Positions 9,029 to 17,530 of a stretch of 64,000 bases of DNA are shown one piece after another (within the stretch, counting starts at the first letter, position 1; every line of letters begins with the position of its first letter). Both the position numbers and the translations under genes were made by a program. The stretch comes from Algirhabdus cladophorae (lineage in GTDB: Bacteria; Pseudomonadota; Alphaproteobacteria; Rhodobacterales; Rhodobacteraceae). The stretch covers positions 1,178,001 through 1,242,000 of the forward strand of contig NZ_CP173029.1 in NCBI RefSeq assembly GCF_044772865.1, given 5' to 3'. The notes under the pieces were generated by a model. It ran no database searches and had not been told where the DNA came from. It was given only the letters and a program-made list of their open reading frames with translations.

Positions 9029-10219
9029 ATGATCCGGGGTTTGATGGTCGCCGTCTTGGGGCTTTGGATGATATCCGTGGCAGGGACGGCGCAACAGTTG
9101 CAAGGTTTGGCGCGGGTTGATCCTGCGCAATCCATGGTCGTGGACGCGGCGGATGGAGGCGTTGAATTGCGGCTGTACCTCAGCCAAGGCGTGCCCTTTC
9201 GTACCTTTACAGTCAAAGATCCCCAGCGGTTTATCGTGGAATTTCAGGAGGCGCATTGGGACGGGGTGACACCTGATGCCTTGCTGAACTCTGATCGCAT
9301 CGCCGCCGTGCGCTTTGGCCGGATGCGTCCGGGGTGGTCGCGTTTGGTGCTGGATTTGACCCAACCTATGGCCGTGGAATTGGCGGACATGCAAATTGAT
9401 CCCGGCACTGGCACGGCCCTTGTCCGGATCGCGCTTGCGCCGACCTCGCTGGCCGCCTTTGAGGCCACGGCGATTGCGTCGCCACCCCTGCCTGACGCCG
9501 TGGAAATGCCTGCTTGGCCAGAATTGCGCGTTGTTTTGGATCCCGGTCATGGGGGCATTGATCCCGGTGCAGCGGCAGACGGTCTGAAAGAGGCTGACCT
9601 GATGCTTAGCTTTGCGCGGGAATTGCGGGATGTTTTACGGGCGTTAGATATTGAGGTGACCCTGACACGGACCGAGGATGTTTTTGTCTCGCTCAGGGAT
9701 CGAATTGCGATCGCCCACAGGGCCGAGGCAGATGTATTTGTGTCGCTGCATGCAGATACAATTGCCGAAGGCAACGCGCGCGGTGCCACGGTTTACACCC
9801 TGTCCGAAGAGGCCAGTGATCGTGCCTCGGCAGAATTGGCGGCGCAATTGGATCGGGCGGATTTGTTGGTTGGCGTTGACTTGGCCGGTACCGATGATGC
9901 GATTGCGCAAACCTTGATGGAATTGGCGCGTCTTGAGACCGGGCCACGCAGTCAAGCACTGGCTGAGGCTGTTGTTGGTGGATTGAAAAACGGGGTGGGG
10001 CGGATCAATTCACGACCGCTGCGGCAAGCGGGGTTTAGCGTATTGCGGGCCCCTGATATTCCGTCAATTTTGCTGGAACTTGGGTTTTTGTCCGACGGGC
10101 GCGACTTGTCTGATTTGCGCGATCCGGCATGGCGGGCCAATGCGGCACGGGCCGTGGCCGAGGGCATTCAATTGTGGGCCATGGAAGACGCCGAAACCAA
10201 AGCCCTGCTGCGACAATAA
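9029..10219 (+). CDS. N-acetylmuramoyl-L-alanine amidase (AmiC-like, AMIN plus Amidase_3)
   Basis: Cleaves the amide between MurNAc and the stem peptide during daughter-cell separation. The 396-residue protein starts with a signal peptide (MIRGLMVAVLGLWM...GTAQQ). An AMIN-type beta domain follows at about 25-155. The zinc amidase domain occupies about 165-390, with LDPGHGGIDPGA (first His), the EADLM glutamate, SLHADT (second His) and the catalytic ILLELGFL near the end. The reading frame also opens at a GTG at 9023; the ATG at 9029 has better spacing to the upstream AAGAG. PBP1A follows 121 bases later in the same direction, a common pairing in alphaproteobacteria. Confidence 0.92.
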   Translation: MIRGLMVAVLGLWMISVAGTAQQLQGLARVDPAQSMVVDAADGGVELRLYLSQGVPFRTFTVKDPQRFIVEFQEAHWDGVTPDALLNSDRIAAVRFGRMRPGWSRLVLDLTQPMAVELADMQIDPGTGTALVRIALAPTSLAAFEATAIASPPLPDAVEMPAWPELRVVLDPGHGGIDPGAAADGLKEADLMLSFARELRDVLRALDIEVTLTRTEDVFVSLRDRIAIAHRAEADVFVSLHADTIAEGNARGATVYTLSEEASDRASAELAAQLDRADLLVGVDLAGTDDAIAQTLMELARLETGPRSQALAEAVVGGLKNGVGRINSRPLRQAGFSVLRAPDIPSILLELGFLSDGRDLSDLRDPAWRANAARAVAEGIQLWAMEDAETKALLRQ

Positions 10220-10340
10220 CTTTGCGTGATCGGCGCTGAAATTGGGCTGAATTCGGCGCATTCCCCCATATTGGTGTTTTGACCCTGTGCGACGGGGCGG
10301 GTATAACCCTTGCAAAAGCAGTCAGGCAGGAGCCGTTTAA

Positions 10341-12893
10341 TTGACACGGGTCATTTTTTCCTTTTTCGGGGCGATCTTTAGTTGGGTCACTTTGGCAGCG
10401 TTCTTTGGGGCGATCACCATTGGGGCGATCTTTTGGATGTATGGCCGCGACTTGCCCGGCCATGAAAGCCTTGCGCAATACACCCCGCCGACGATCAGCC
10501 GGATTTATTCTGGCGAAGGGCGCATCATTGATGAATTTGCCCAAGAACGTCGGCTGTTTGCACCTGCGGATGAAATTCCTGATTTGGTGAAGGCTGCTTT
10601 TGTGTCCGCCGAGGACAAGAATTTCTACACCCACCAAGGCTATGACACGCGCGGTATTGCCGCGGCGGCTATTGATGCAGTGCGCTCGCGCGGTGAAGAT
10701 CTGCGCGGGGCCTCGACCATCACCCAACAGGTGATGAAGAACTTTCTGCTGTCAGGTGACAGATCCGTCGAACGTAAGATCAAGGAATTGATCCTGGCCA
10801 GTCGGATTGAAGACACACTGGACAAGGAACAGATCTTGGAACTGTACCTGAATGAGATTTTCCTGGGCCAAAATTCCTACGGTGTGGCCGCAGCGGCCCA
10901 GACCTATTTCAACAAACCGCTGGCTGATTTGAACGTCGAAGAGGCGGCTTATCTGGCTGTTCTGCCCAAGGCACCCTCAACGTATCATCCCGTGCGCCGC
11001 AAGGAACGCGCTGTGTCGCGGCGCAATTTCGTGCTGCGGGAAATGTATGAAAACGGCTATATCACCCAGCCGCAATACGATGCTGCCAAAGCGGCCCCGC
11101 TGATGTCAGTTCAGAATGGCGATTATGAAGGCTTTAAAAAAGCCCTGCCACCGCGCGATTATTTTACCGATGAAATCCGTCGACAATTGTCCCGCGATTT
11201 TGGCGAGGATGAATTTTTCACTGGTGGCATGTCCGTACGGGCCACTGTTGATCCAGATTTGCAAGTTGAGGCGGCTGATAGTCTGCGCCGCGCGCTTGAG
11301 ACCTATGATCGGGGAACGGGCATTTGGCGTGGGACGCGCAAGACCATCGATGCCGACAAACTGGTCGATGAGGCCACATGGCGCGAGGCCTTGTCCGAGG
11401 TCGCGATTGCCCGCGACATCCATGTTGAAAATAAATGGCACCCTGCCGTTGTGCTTGAGGTTGGGCAGAACGAGGCCCGATTGGGCATTGAGGGCGTGCC
11501 GGAAGACGACGATGGCCACTGGGTGCCTGCCAAAGATGTGCAATGGGCGCGCAAGCGGTTGCCCGATGGCAAATTGGCCAAGCAGGCCCGGGTTGCTGGT
11601 GATTTGGTTGATGTGGGCGATGTGGTCCATGTGCGCAAAATGACCGCAGATTCCGATGGCAGCTTTATCCGCTGGACCCTGCGGCAAGTGCCCGAAGTGC
11701 AGGGTGGCTTTATGGCGATGGATGTGAACACAGGCCGTGTGCTCGCCATGCAAGGTGGCTTTAGCTACCAAAATTCGGTCTTTAATCGCGCGACCCAAGC
11801 ACGTCGTCAGCCCGGATCCAGCTTTAAACCCTTTGTTTATGCAGCGGCCCTCGACAGTGGCTACACGCCTGCCACGATTGTGGTTGATGCGCCCATCGAA
11901 GTGAACACGCCGCAGGGCCTTTGGACCCCGCGCAACAGCTCGAACAAGTTTTATGGCCCGACGCCCCTGCGCACCGGGATCGAGCAATCGCGCAACCTGA
12001 TGACGATCCGGCTGGCTCAAGAGGTTGGGATGGACACGATTGCCAACTATGCCGAAGATTTTGGCGTCTACGACAATATGAACCGATTCCTGTCGAACTC
12101 TCTGGGGGCCGAGGAAACCACGTTGTTCAAGATGGTTGCAGCCTATGCGATGTTTGCCAACGGTGGCGAACGGGTCGTGCCGACCTTGGTCGACCGTGTT
12201 CAAGACCGATTTGGCCGGACGATCTTTCGCCATGACCAGCGCGAGTGCGAGGATTGTCGCCTGGCCAGTCTGGAACCCGGCATGGCGCCTCGGATCAAGT
12301 CCAACCGCGAGCGGGTGATGGATCCGATCACGGCCTATCAGCTGACATCGATGATGGAAGGCGTGGTCGATCGCGGCACAGCGCGCAGTTCTGTGAACCT
12401 CAGCGTGCCAGTCGCCGGCAAGACAGGCACCACCAATGACGCCAAAGATGTTTGGTTTGTGGGCTTTACCAGCAATATCGTGGCGGGTTGCTACATCGGA
12501 TACGACAATCCACGGGCGATGGGCAAAGGCGCCTCGGGCGGTGGCATGTGCGGACCAGTGTTCAACCGCTTTATGGAAAAGGCAACGCAGCGATTTGGCG
12601 GTGGTGAGTTTATCGTACCAGAAGGCTGCGAGTTCCTTAAAATCGATCGCTTTACCGGGGCGCGTCTGCCTGCGGACGCGGAGGGCGAGTATGTAGTGTC
12701 CGAGTGTTTCCGCGAGGGTGAAGAGCCAGTCTTTGGCATTACCTTCGATGGCGGCTTTGCTATGGGCGCGGATTTACCAATGTTTGATGTGCGCCAGTCA
12801 GCGGCCAAAGAAGTCACAACGGCCACGGGCAAAAAGGTCAAACTGGCGCCCAAAGCAACCTTTGGAACGCTCTCCTCTGGGGGCCTCTACTAA
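10341..12893 (+). CDS. mrcA: Penicillin-binding protein 1A, bifunctional transglycosylase/transpeptidase
   Basis: Polymerises and crosslinks peptidoglycan. The 850-residue protein has an N-terminal TM helix (about residues 8-33), a GT51 glycosyltransferase domain (AFVSAEDKNFYTHQGYD with the catalytic Glu, RGASTITQQ), an OB-like insert at about 340-440 typical of PBP1A, and a transpeptidase domain with PGSSFKP (SxxK nucleophile), the SRN motif in EQSRN and KTGTTND (KTG). It starts with a TTG at 10341, supported by GGAG about eight bases upstream and by the hydrophobic leader beginning immediately (MTRVIFSFFGAIF). It is followed by a terminator-like hairpin before prfB. Confidence 0.95.
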   Translation: MTRVIFSFFGAIFSWVTLAAFFGAITIGAIFWMYGRDLPGHESLAQYTPPTISRIYSGEGRIIDEFAQERRLFAPADEIPDLVKAAFVSAEDKNFYTHQGYDTRGIAAAAIDAVRSRGEDLRGASTITQQVMKNFLLSGDRSVERKIKELILASRIEDTLDKEQILELYLNEIFLGQNSYGVAAAAQTYFNKPLADLNVEEAAYLAVLPKAPSTYHPVRRKERAVSRRNFVLREMYENGYITQPQYDAAKAAPLMSVQNGDYEGFKKALPPRDYFTDEIRRQLSRDFGEDEFFTGGMSVRATVDPDLQVEAADSLRRALETYDRGTGIWRGTRKTIDADKLVDEATWREALSEVAIARDIHVENKWHPAVVLEVGQNEARLGIEGVPEDDDGHWVPAKDVQWARKRLPDGKLAKQARVAGDLVDVGDVVHVRKMTADSDGSFIRWTLRQVPEVQGGFMAMDVNTGRVLAMQGGFSYQNSVFNRATQARRQPGSSFKPFVYAAALDSGYTPATIVVDAPIEVNTPQGLWTPRNSSNKFYGPTPLRTGIEQSRNLMTIRLAQEVGMDTIANYAEDFGVYDNMNRFLSNSLGAEETTLFKMVAAYAMFANGGERVVPTLVDRVQDRFGRTIFRHDQRECEDCRLASLEPGMAPRIKSNRERVMDPITAYQLTSMMEGVVDRGTARSSVNLSVPVAGKTGTTNDAKDVWFVGFTSNIVAGCYIGYDNPRAMGKGASGGGMCGPVFNRFMEKATQRFGGGEFIVPEGCEFLKIDRFTGARLPADAEGEYVVSECFREGEEPVFGITFDGGFAMGADLPMFDVRQSAAKEVTTATGKKVKLAPKATFGTLSSGGLY

Positions 12894-12927
12894 CTTGCAC
12901 CGCTCTCTTGGGGCTTTTATATCATGT

Positions 12928-12959
12928 AGACCGCTCTCGATTTTGGGGGCGGTCTTTTC
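12928..12959 (+). terminator. Intrinsic terminator after mrcA
   Basis: AGACCGC (12928-12934) pairs with GCGGTCT (12949-12955) over a 14-base loop and is followed by TTTCTT. It lies 35 bases after the mrcA stop and just upstream of prfB. Confidence 0.6.
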
Positions 12960-12976
12960 TTGACGGGACCACAGCA

Positions 12977-14104
12977 ATGCGTGCGGAAATTCAGACACTT
13001 GTAGATGAGATTGAAAAATCTCTGGACCTGCTGCGCCAGCGCATGGATTTTGAAACGGCCCCGCATCGGTTGGAGGAATTCAACGCGCGAACTGAAGATC
13101 CTGATCTTTGGAATGATCCTGAGGCGGCGCAGAAACTGATGCGTGAACGGCAAACCTTGCTGGATAAAATGGAAACGGCGCAGGCCATCGCCCAAGACTT
13201 GTCCGACAATGTTGAACTGATCGAATTGGGCGAGATCGAGGATGATGCCGAAGTCATCGCCGAGGCTGAGGCCGCGATCATTGCTTTACAAACCCGTGCT
13301 GCCGAAAAGGAACTGGAGGCCCTGCTGGACGGTGAGGCTGACGCCAATGATACTTTCCTCGAGATTAACTCGGGCGCCGGCGGGACCGAATCCTGTGATT
13401 GGGCCAACATGCTGGCGCGGATGTATGTGAGATGGGCCGAAAAGAAGGGCTACAAAGTTGAACTGCAGGCCGAGACCGCTGGCGAAGAGGCGGGCATCAA
13501 ATCTGCAGCCTATAAGATCAGCGGGCATAACGCCTATGGTTGGCTCAAGTCGGAAAACGGTGTGCACCGCCTCGTGCGTATCTCGCCTTTCGACAGTGCT
13601 GCCAAGCGACACACCAGTTTCACGGCTGTTAAGGTTTATCCGGTTGTCGACGACAACATCGAGATTGAAGTGAACCCGGCCGACATTCGCATCGATACCT
13701 ACCGCTCCTCAGGGGCAGGGGGGCAGCACGTGAACACCACGGATTCTGCCGTGCGGATCACCCACGCCCCCACAGGGATCGTTGTGACAAGCTCGGAAAA
13801 ATCCCAACACCAAAACCGCGATATCGCGATGAAAGCTTTGAAATCGCGGCTTTATCAAATGGAATTGGACAAACGATCTGCATTGGTCAACGAGGTGCAT
13901 GAAAACGCAGGGGATGCAGGTTGGGGCAACCAGATCCGGTCCTATGTGTTGCAGCCATATCAGATGGTCAAGGATTTGCGCACTTCGTTTGAGACGTCCG
14001 ATACCAAGGGTGTTTTGGACGGTGATTTGGATGGGCTGATGGCGGCAACACTGGCGATGGAGGTTGCCGGGAAGTCGCGGGCCGAGGCCAACGCCGAGGA
14101 CTAA
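12977..14104 (+). CDS. prfB: Peptide chain release factor 2
   Basis: Recognises UAA and UGA stop codons and triggers peptide release. The 375-residue protein carries the SPF tripeptide at 203-205 that defines RF2, and the catalytic GGQ at 248-250 (SSGAGGQHVNTTD). The open frame extends upstream to 12908, but homologues start at MRAEIQTLVDEIE, and the ATG at 12977 fits this. The gene is continuous: the programmed +1 frameshift (in-frame UGA near codon 25) known from E. coli prfB is absent, so this autoregulation is not used here. It ends 26 bases before a strong bidirectional terminator. Confidence 0.96.
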   Translation: MRAEIQTLVDEIEKSLDLLRQRMDFETAPHRLEEFNARTEDPDLWNDPEAAQKLMRERQTLLDKMETAQAIAQDLSDNVELIELGEIEDDAEVIAEAEAAIIALQTRAAEKELEALLDGEADANDTFLEINSGAGGTESCDWANMLARMYVRWAEKKGYKVELQAETAGEEAGIKSAAYKISGHNAYGWLKSENGVHRLVRISPFDSAAKRHTSFTAVKVYPVVDDNIEIEVNPADIRIDTYRSSGAGGQHVNTTDSAVRITHAPTGIVVTSSEKSQHQNRDIAMKALKSRLYQMELDKRSALVNEVHENAGDAGWGNQIRSYVLQPYQMVKDLRTSFETSDTKGVLDGDLDGLMAATLAMEVAGKSRAEANAED

Positions 14105-14130
14105 AACCCAACACACATGTGTCCAACAAA

Positions 14131-14157
14131 AAAGGCGCCTATAGAGGCGCCTTTTCC
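14131..14157. terminator. Bidirectional terminator between prfB and the bactofilin gene
   Basis: A perfect 10-bp inverted repeat, AAAGGCGCCT / AGGCGCCTTT (14131-14140 and 14145-14154), has a four-base ATAG loop. It is flanked by A-run and T-run, so it can stop transcription from both convergent genes. Confidence 0.85.
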
Positions 14158-14177
14158 GTATTCGAATAGTGATCGGT

Positions 14178-14684
14178 TCATTCAGACTTGGATCCCGTTG
14201 GCACAGGCTTGCTGCCGCCCTTGGACAATGGATCGTCCTGACGCTGAACAGACCCTTCAAAATGAGCACCGGATTCAATGGCGATTGTTTTGTGAACAAT
14301 GTCCCCTTCGACCCGTGCAGTCGATGTCAGGCGCACTTTCAACCCGCGCACGCGGCCGATGACATGGCCGTGGACAACAACATCGTCAGCGATGCATTCG
14401 CCTTTGATGGTCGCACTTTCGCCGATGGTCAGCAGGTGGGCGCGAATGTCGCCTTCAACCTCACCCTCAACCTGAATGTCGCCAGATGTCTTGACGTTGC
14501 CTTTGATGTGCAAGTCTGTCGACAACATCGATGCAGGGGCCTTGGCCTTGGGCGCGCTGGGGCGGAAATCACCGGCGGGCGCTTTGCTGGCCTCTGGCGC
14601 TGCGGGTGTCGCAGGGGTTGCAGGTTTGGATGCATCCGCTGGATTGGCGGGCGCAGGATCATTGATTTTGCTTTTAGAAAACAT
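14178..14684 (-). CDS. Bactofilin (polymer-forming cytoskeletal protein)
   Basis: Bactofilins polymerise without nucleotide into cytoplasmic, often membrane-linked filaments that position cell-wall enzymes. The 168-residue protein has a disordered Pro/Ala/Lys-rich N-terminus (residues 1-52), the right-handed beta-helical DUF583 core at about 53-145 with recurring G-x-I/V repeats (HIKGNVKTSGDIQVEGEVEGDI), and a short disordered tail. Its start overlaps the end of the upstream M23 peptidase gene by 11 bases, so the two are translationally coupled. This bactofilin-M23 pairing is seen in several alphaproteobacteria and suggests the filament localises that peptidase. Confidence 0.9.
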   Translation of the reverse strand: MFSKSKINDPAPANPADASKPATPATPAAPEASKAPAGDFRPSAPKAKAPASMLSTDLHIKGNVKTSGDIQVEGEVEGDIRAHLLTIGESATIKGECIADDVVVHGHVIGRVRGLKVRLTSTARVEGDIVHKTIAIESGAHFEGSVQRQDDPLSKGGSKPVPTGSKSE

Positions 14685-15978
14685 TTTTCGCTGCCTTGAT
14701 ATAGATCATTGGGTTCACAGGTTTACCGCCAACACGGACTTCATAGTGCAGATGGGTGCCGGTGGACCGTCCAGAATTTCCCATATCACCAATTCGCTGC
14801 CCACGCGAGACCCTTTGTCCAACTTTAACGCGAAGGCGGGCCAAGTGGGCGTAGCGTGTCTCGATGCCGAACTCATGTTGGATCTTGACCAAACGTCCAT
14901 AGCCTGAAGACCAGCCGGAATGGATAACAACGCCATCGGCAGTGCTGTAGATTGGTGTGCCGTAAGCGCCAGCAAAGTCAGTGCCATTATGCATCCGGCC
15001 CCAGCGCGGGCCAAAGCCCGAGGTGTAGCGAAAGCTGTCTTTGATCGGCAGGGCGAAGGGGGCTTTCTGGGCGGCGATCCGGTAAAGGTTCAAGCGGTCC
15101 AGCTTGCTTATAATGCCGTTGGCGCGTTCTGCATCCGGGTCAGGCTCGGACCCACGTGTGGAAAAGGACAGGGGCGTCAGGGGGCCACCTTGGCCGGAAT
15201 AGCCGCGTTTGACTTGGCGTAGCAGGTTGTCTGTGTTCAGACCGGCTTGGCGGAACATTTTATCCAAAGGTGCGACCGAGACTGTCATGGCCTCTTCAAG
15301 TTGTTGGAATATCTCGTTGTTTTTGGCTTCTAAGGCGCGCAGACGGCTGGCAATTTCATCGGCTGCATCCAAAGCCTGGCTGGCGTCGGCGGTGACTTGA
15401 TCGCGCTCGCGGGCCGTAGAGGTCAGCGCACCGGTCACAAATTCCAGCGTTCTTTCCATGTCGTCGGCTTTGGCCACTTTACGCTGCGAGGCGTCGCCCT
15501 CGACTTGGGTTGTCAGCTCAGCCAGCTCGGCTTCTGCCGCGTCGCGTTCTTCTGCAACGGATCGCAGCGTTGCTTGGAAGGCATCCATGCCTTTTTCCAA
15601 CTCACGGCGGCGTTCTTCAGACGCCAGTAATTGCGTTTGCATCACTGAAATTTGGTCCAGCGCTGCGGTAAAGCGTTCTTGGGCGGCAAGCGCCTCGGAT
15701 GCGCGGGAATCGCGTTCAACAGCGAGGGCGTTCAAACGGCCTTGATAGGTTTGCTGTTCGCGCTTGGCTTGTTCACGAAAATTACCGGCGCCGATGCTGT
15801 CCATCAACAAAATGGCCGTGGCCACAATCGTCCAGCTGACCAGCAATGCACTACCAGACCACGCCACCAACTGGGTCAGCGGTTTGAGACGGATAAAACG
15901 TGTTTCCGTTTCAGATCGTAAAAACAGCCGTTTTTCGGGCATAACCCGTTCTAGGCTATGGTTGATACGATTGACCAA
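14674..15978 (-). CDS. Membrane-anchored M23 peptidase with coiled coil (bactofilin partner)
   Basis: A bitopic cell-wall endopeptidase, 434 residues from the proposed start. A short cytoplasmic N-terminus (ERVMPEKRLFLRSETETRFIRL) leads to one TM helix (VAWSGSALLVSWTIVATAIL), then a periplasmic coiled coil of about 180 residues, then a LytM/M23 domain near the C-terminus with intact zinc residues (HNGTDFAG and HLHYEV). The open frame reaches 16122, but homologues are shorter. A TTG at 15978 has AGGA four bases upstream and gives the expected N-terminus; a GTG at 15993 and an ATG at 15942 are alternatives. Intact zinc ligands mean it should be an active hydrolase rather than a degenerate activator. 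Confidence 0.85.
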   Translation of the reverse strand: MVNRINHSLERVMPEKRLFLRSETETRFIRLKPLTQLVAWSGSALLVSWTIVATAILLMDSIGAGNFREQAKREQQTYQGRLNALAVERDSRASEALAAQERFTAALDQISVMQTQLLASEERRRELEKGMDAFQATLRSVAEERDAAEAELAELTTQVEGDASQRKVAKADDMERTLEFVTGALTSTARERDQVTADASQALDAADEIASRLRALEAKNNEIFQQLEEAMTVSVAPLDKMFRQAGLNTDNLLRQVKRGYSGQGGPLTPLSFSTRGSEPDPDAERANGIISKLDRLNLYRIAAQKAPFALPIKDSFRYTSGFGPRWGRMHNGTDFAGAYGTPIYSTADGVVIHSGWSSGYGRLVKIQHEFGIETRYAHLARLRVKVGQRVSRGQRIGDMGNSGRSTGTHLHYEVRVGGKPVNPMIYIKAAKNVF

Positions 15979-16149
15979 ATTTCCTGCCACGATACCTGTC
16001 CTATCCCCAATCAAACCTGCGCGCAGCCCATCCCCAAAGACTGCCCCCAAGTGCTTATCCAGTAGACACCCGTTTGCCAAGATTATTGAAGTATTTGAAG
16101 CGCCTGTGAGGTATTCTTGCAATATTGGGCAGGAACTCGCCGAAACGGG

Positions 16150-16959
16150 TCAGCGTTGGTCGGCAAGGGGCCAATAGAAGTCTGGTGGGATGCCAGCTTC
16201 GGCGCGTTTTTCTTCGTTAAACGGGGGCTTCAAACCGCCGTGAAAGTAAGTTTTGACCAGTTTATGAAATAGCGGCGTTGGGTCCAGATTGTCGCGGCCA
16301 CATAAGAAATGAAACCATTTTGAACCGTAGGCCACGTGGTGAACTTCCTCGGCATAGATCACATTCATGGCCTCTACGGCCTGTGTGTCCTTAGCGTTTT
16401 GGAAGATTTTGATCATGCCTGGTGTGACGTCCAATCCGCGCGCTTCCAAGACCATAGGCACCACTGCAAGACGCCCCATGAAATCGTCTATCGTGTCTTC
16501 GGCGGCACGCCACATTCCGGCATGCGCTGGCATCGCCCCATAGAAACTTCCCGTGTTTTCAAGGCAGTCACTGATGAGGTTAAAGTGTTTACTCTCTTCA
16601 TCTGCGGCTTTGACCCAGTCGTCGTGAAAGCCAATAGGCAGATCCAGATGTCCAAATCGCGCCAATAGATCCCAATGTAGATCGACCGCGTTCAATTCAA
16701 TATGGGCCACCGCATGGAGGATCGCTGTGCGCCCTTCTGGGGTGCCGGGTTTGCGTTTGGGCACGTCGCGCGGGTCCAGTAACTGCGGCTGGTCCGGGCG
16801 GGCCGGACGCAGCGGTGGCGCGCCCTTGCCAATATCAGGTACTGCGCCCTCTGCCCGGGCGGCCTGCCATTGGCTGGCATATCGGCGCGACAGGGCAGTT
16901 TTCTCGCGCCCATCTGCGGTGTTGAGCACATCGCAGGCCATTTCGGTCAGGGATTTCAT
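16150..16959 (-). CDS. DUF455 ferritin-like protein
   Basis: A 269-residue protein of the DUF455 family, which has a ferritin-like di-iron four-helix bundle. Visible carboxylate/histidine ligands are HAVAHIELNAVDLHWDL (E-x-x-H type), DEESKHFNLISDCL, and IYAEEVHHVAYGSKWF, spaced as in di-metal carboxylate proteins. The physiological reaction is not established. The open frame extends 50 codons upstream, but the ATG at 16959 overlaps the TGA of the peroxiredoxin gene in an ATGA junction, giving translational coupling and MKSLTEMACDVL as start. Pairing with a peroxiredoxin suggests a role in metal or oxidative homeostasis, by inference only. Confidence 0.82.
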   Translation of the reverse strand: MKSLTEMACDVLNTADGREKTALSRRYASQWQAARAEGAVPDIGKGAPPLRPARPDQPQLLDPRDVPKRKPGTPEGRTAILHAVAHIELNAVDLHWDLLARFGHLDLPIGFHDDWVKAADEESKHFNLISDCLENTGSFYGAMPAHAGMWRAAEDTIDDFMGRLAVVPMVLEARGLDVTPGMIKIFQNAKDTQAVEAMNVIYAEEVHHVAYGSKWFHFLCGRDNLDPTPLFHKLVKTYFHGGLKPPFNEEKRAEAGIPPDFYWPLADQR

Positions 16960-17417
16960 AGGCCCTGCACCGCCTCCAGAACCGCCTCGGCATGACCGGG
17001 GACTTTCACTTTGCGCCAAATCTGGGCAACTTTGCCATCCGGGCCGATCAAATACGTCGCCCGTTCGATCCCCATATACTTTTTGCCGTACATGTTCTTT
17101 TCGACCCAAACTCCGTAATCCTCACAAATCGTGGTGGCCTCGTCCGAGACCAAAACCACGTCCAACGCGTGCTTAGCGCGGAATTTATCGTGTTTGGCAA
17201 CAGTGTCTTTGGACACGCCCAAGACGGTACAATTGGCCGCCTCGAAGTCAGCAATCATGGCGGTGAATGCGATGGCTTCTTTGGTGCAGCCGGGTGTGTC
17301 GTCCTTGGGATAGAAATAAAGGACAACAGATCGTGGTGGCAGGTCAGACAGGGTTATGGACCCTGCGTCATTGGTGGGGGCTGTGAAATCCGGGGCAGTA
17401 TCGCCAATGGCAAGCAT
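16956..17417 (-). CDS. bcp: Thioredoxin-dependent peroxiredoxin of the BCP/PrxQ family
   Basis: Reduces hydrogen peroxide and organic peroxides in the cytoplasm. The 153-residue protein has the peroxidatic cysteine in YPKDDTPGCTKEA. The nearby resolving cysteine of E. coli BCP (GCTxxxC) is replaced by Ile, so resolution must use another cysteine (for example in NCTV or TICEDYG) or an external thiol. The start is the ATG at 17417 (MLAIGDTAPDFTAP); the longer frame to 17528 is not needed. It is the first gene of a two-gene unit with the DUF455 gene and divergent from the AsmA-like gene. Confidence 0.9.
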   Translation of the reverse strand: MLAIGDTAPDFTAPTNDAGSITLSDLPPRSVVLYFYPKDDTPGCTKEAIAFTAMIADFEAANCTVLGVSKDTVAKHDKFRAKHALDVVLVSDEATTICEDYGVWVEKNMYGKKYMGIERATYLIGPDGKVAQIWRKVKVPGHAEAVLEAVQGL

Positions 17418-17530
17418 GACATCATCCTGTTTTAAACAATTGGTGACTTTTGTTTTAGGGCCAAAGTTGCGAAGATAAAGCCGATACCGCACAGATGATG
17501 GCACGCAGCTGCCCGAGACACACAGCACCT

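Noticed and set aside
11106..12233. 375-codon minus-strand frame opposite mrcA
   Set aside because: Antisense shadow of the PBP1A gene, with no recognisable domain.
13040..13060. Programmed frameshift in prfB
   Set aside because: The reading frame is continuous through the region where E. coli prfB shifts, so no recoding is needed.
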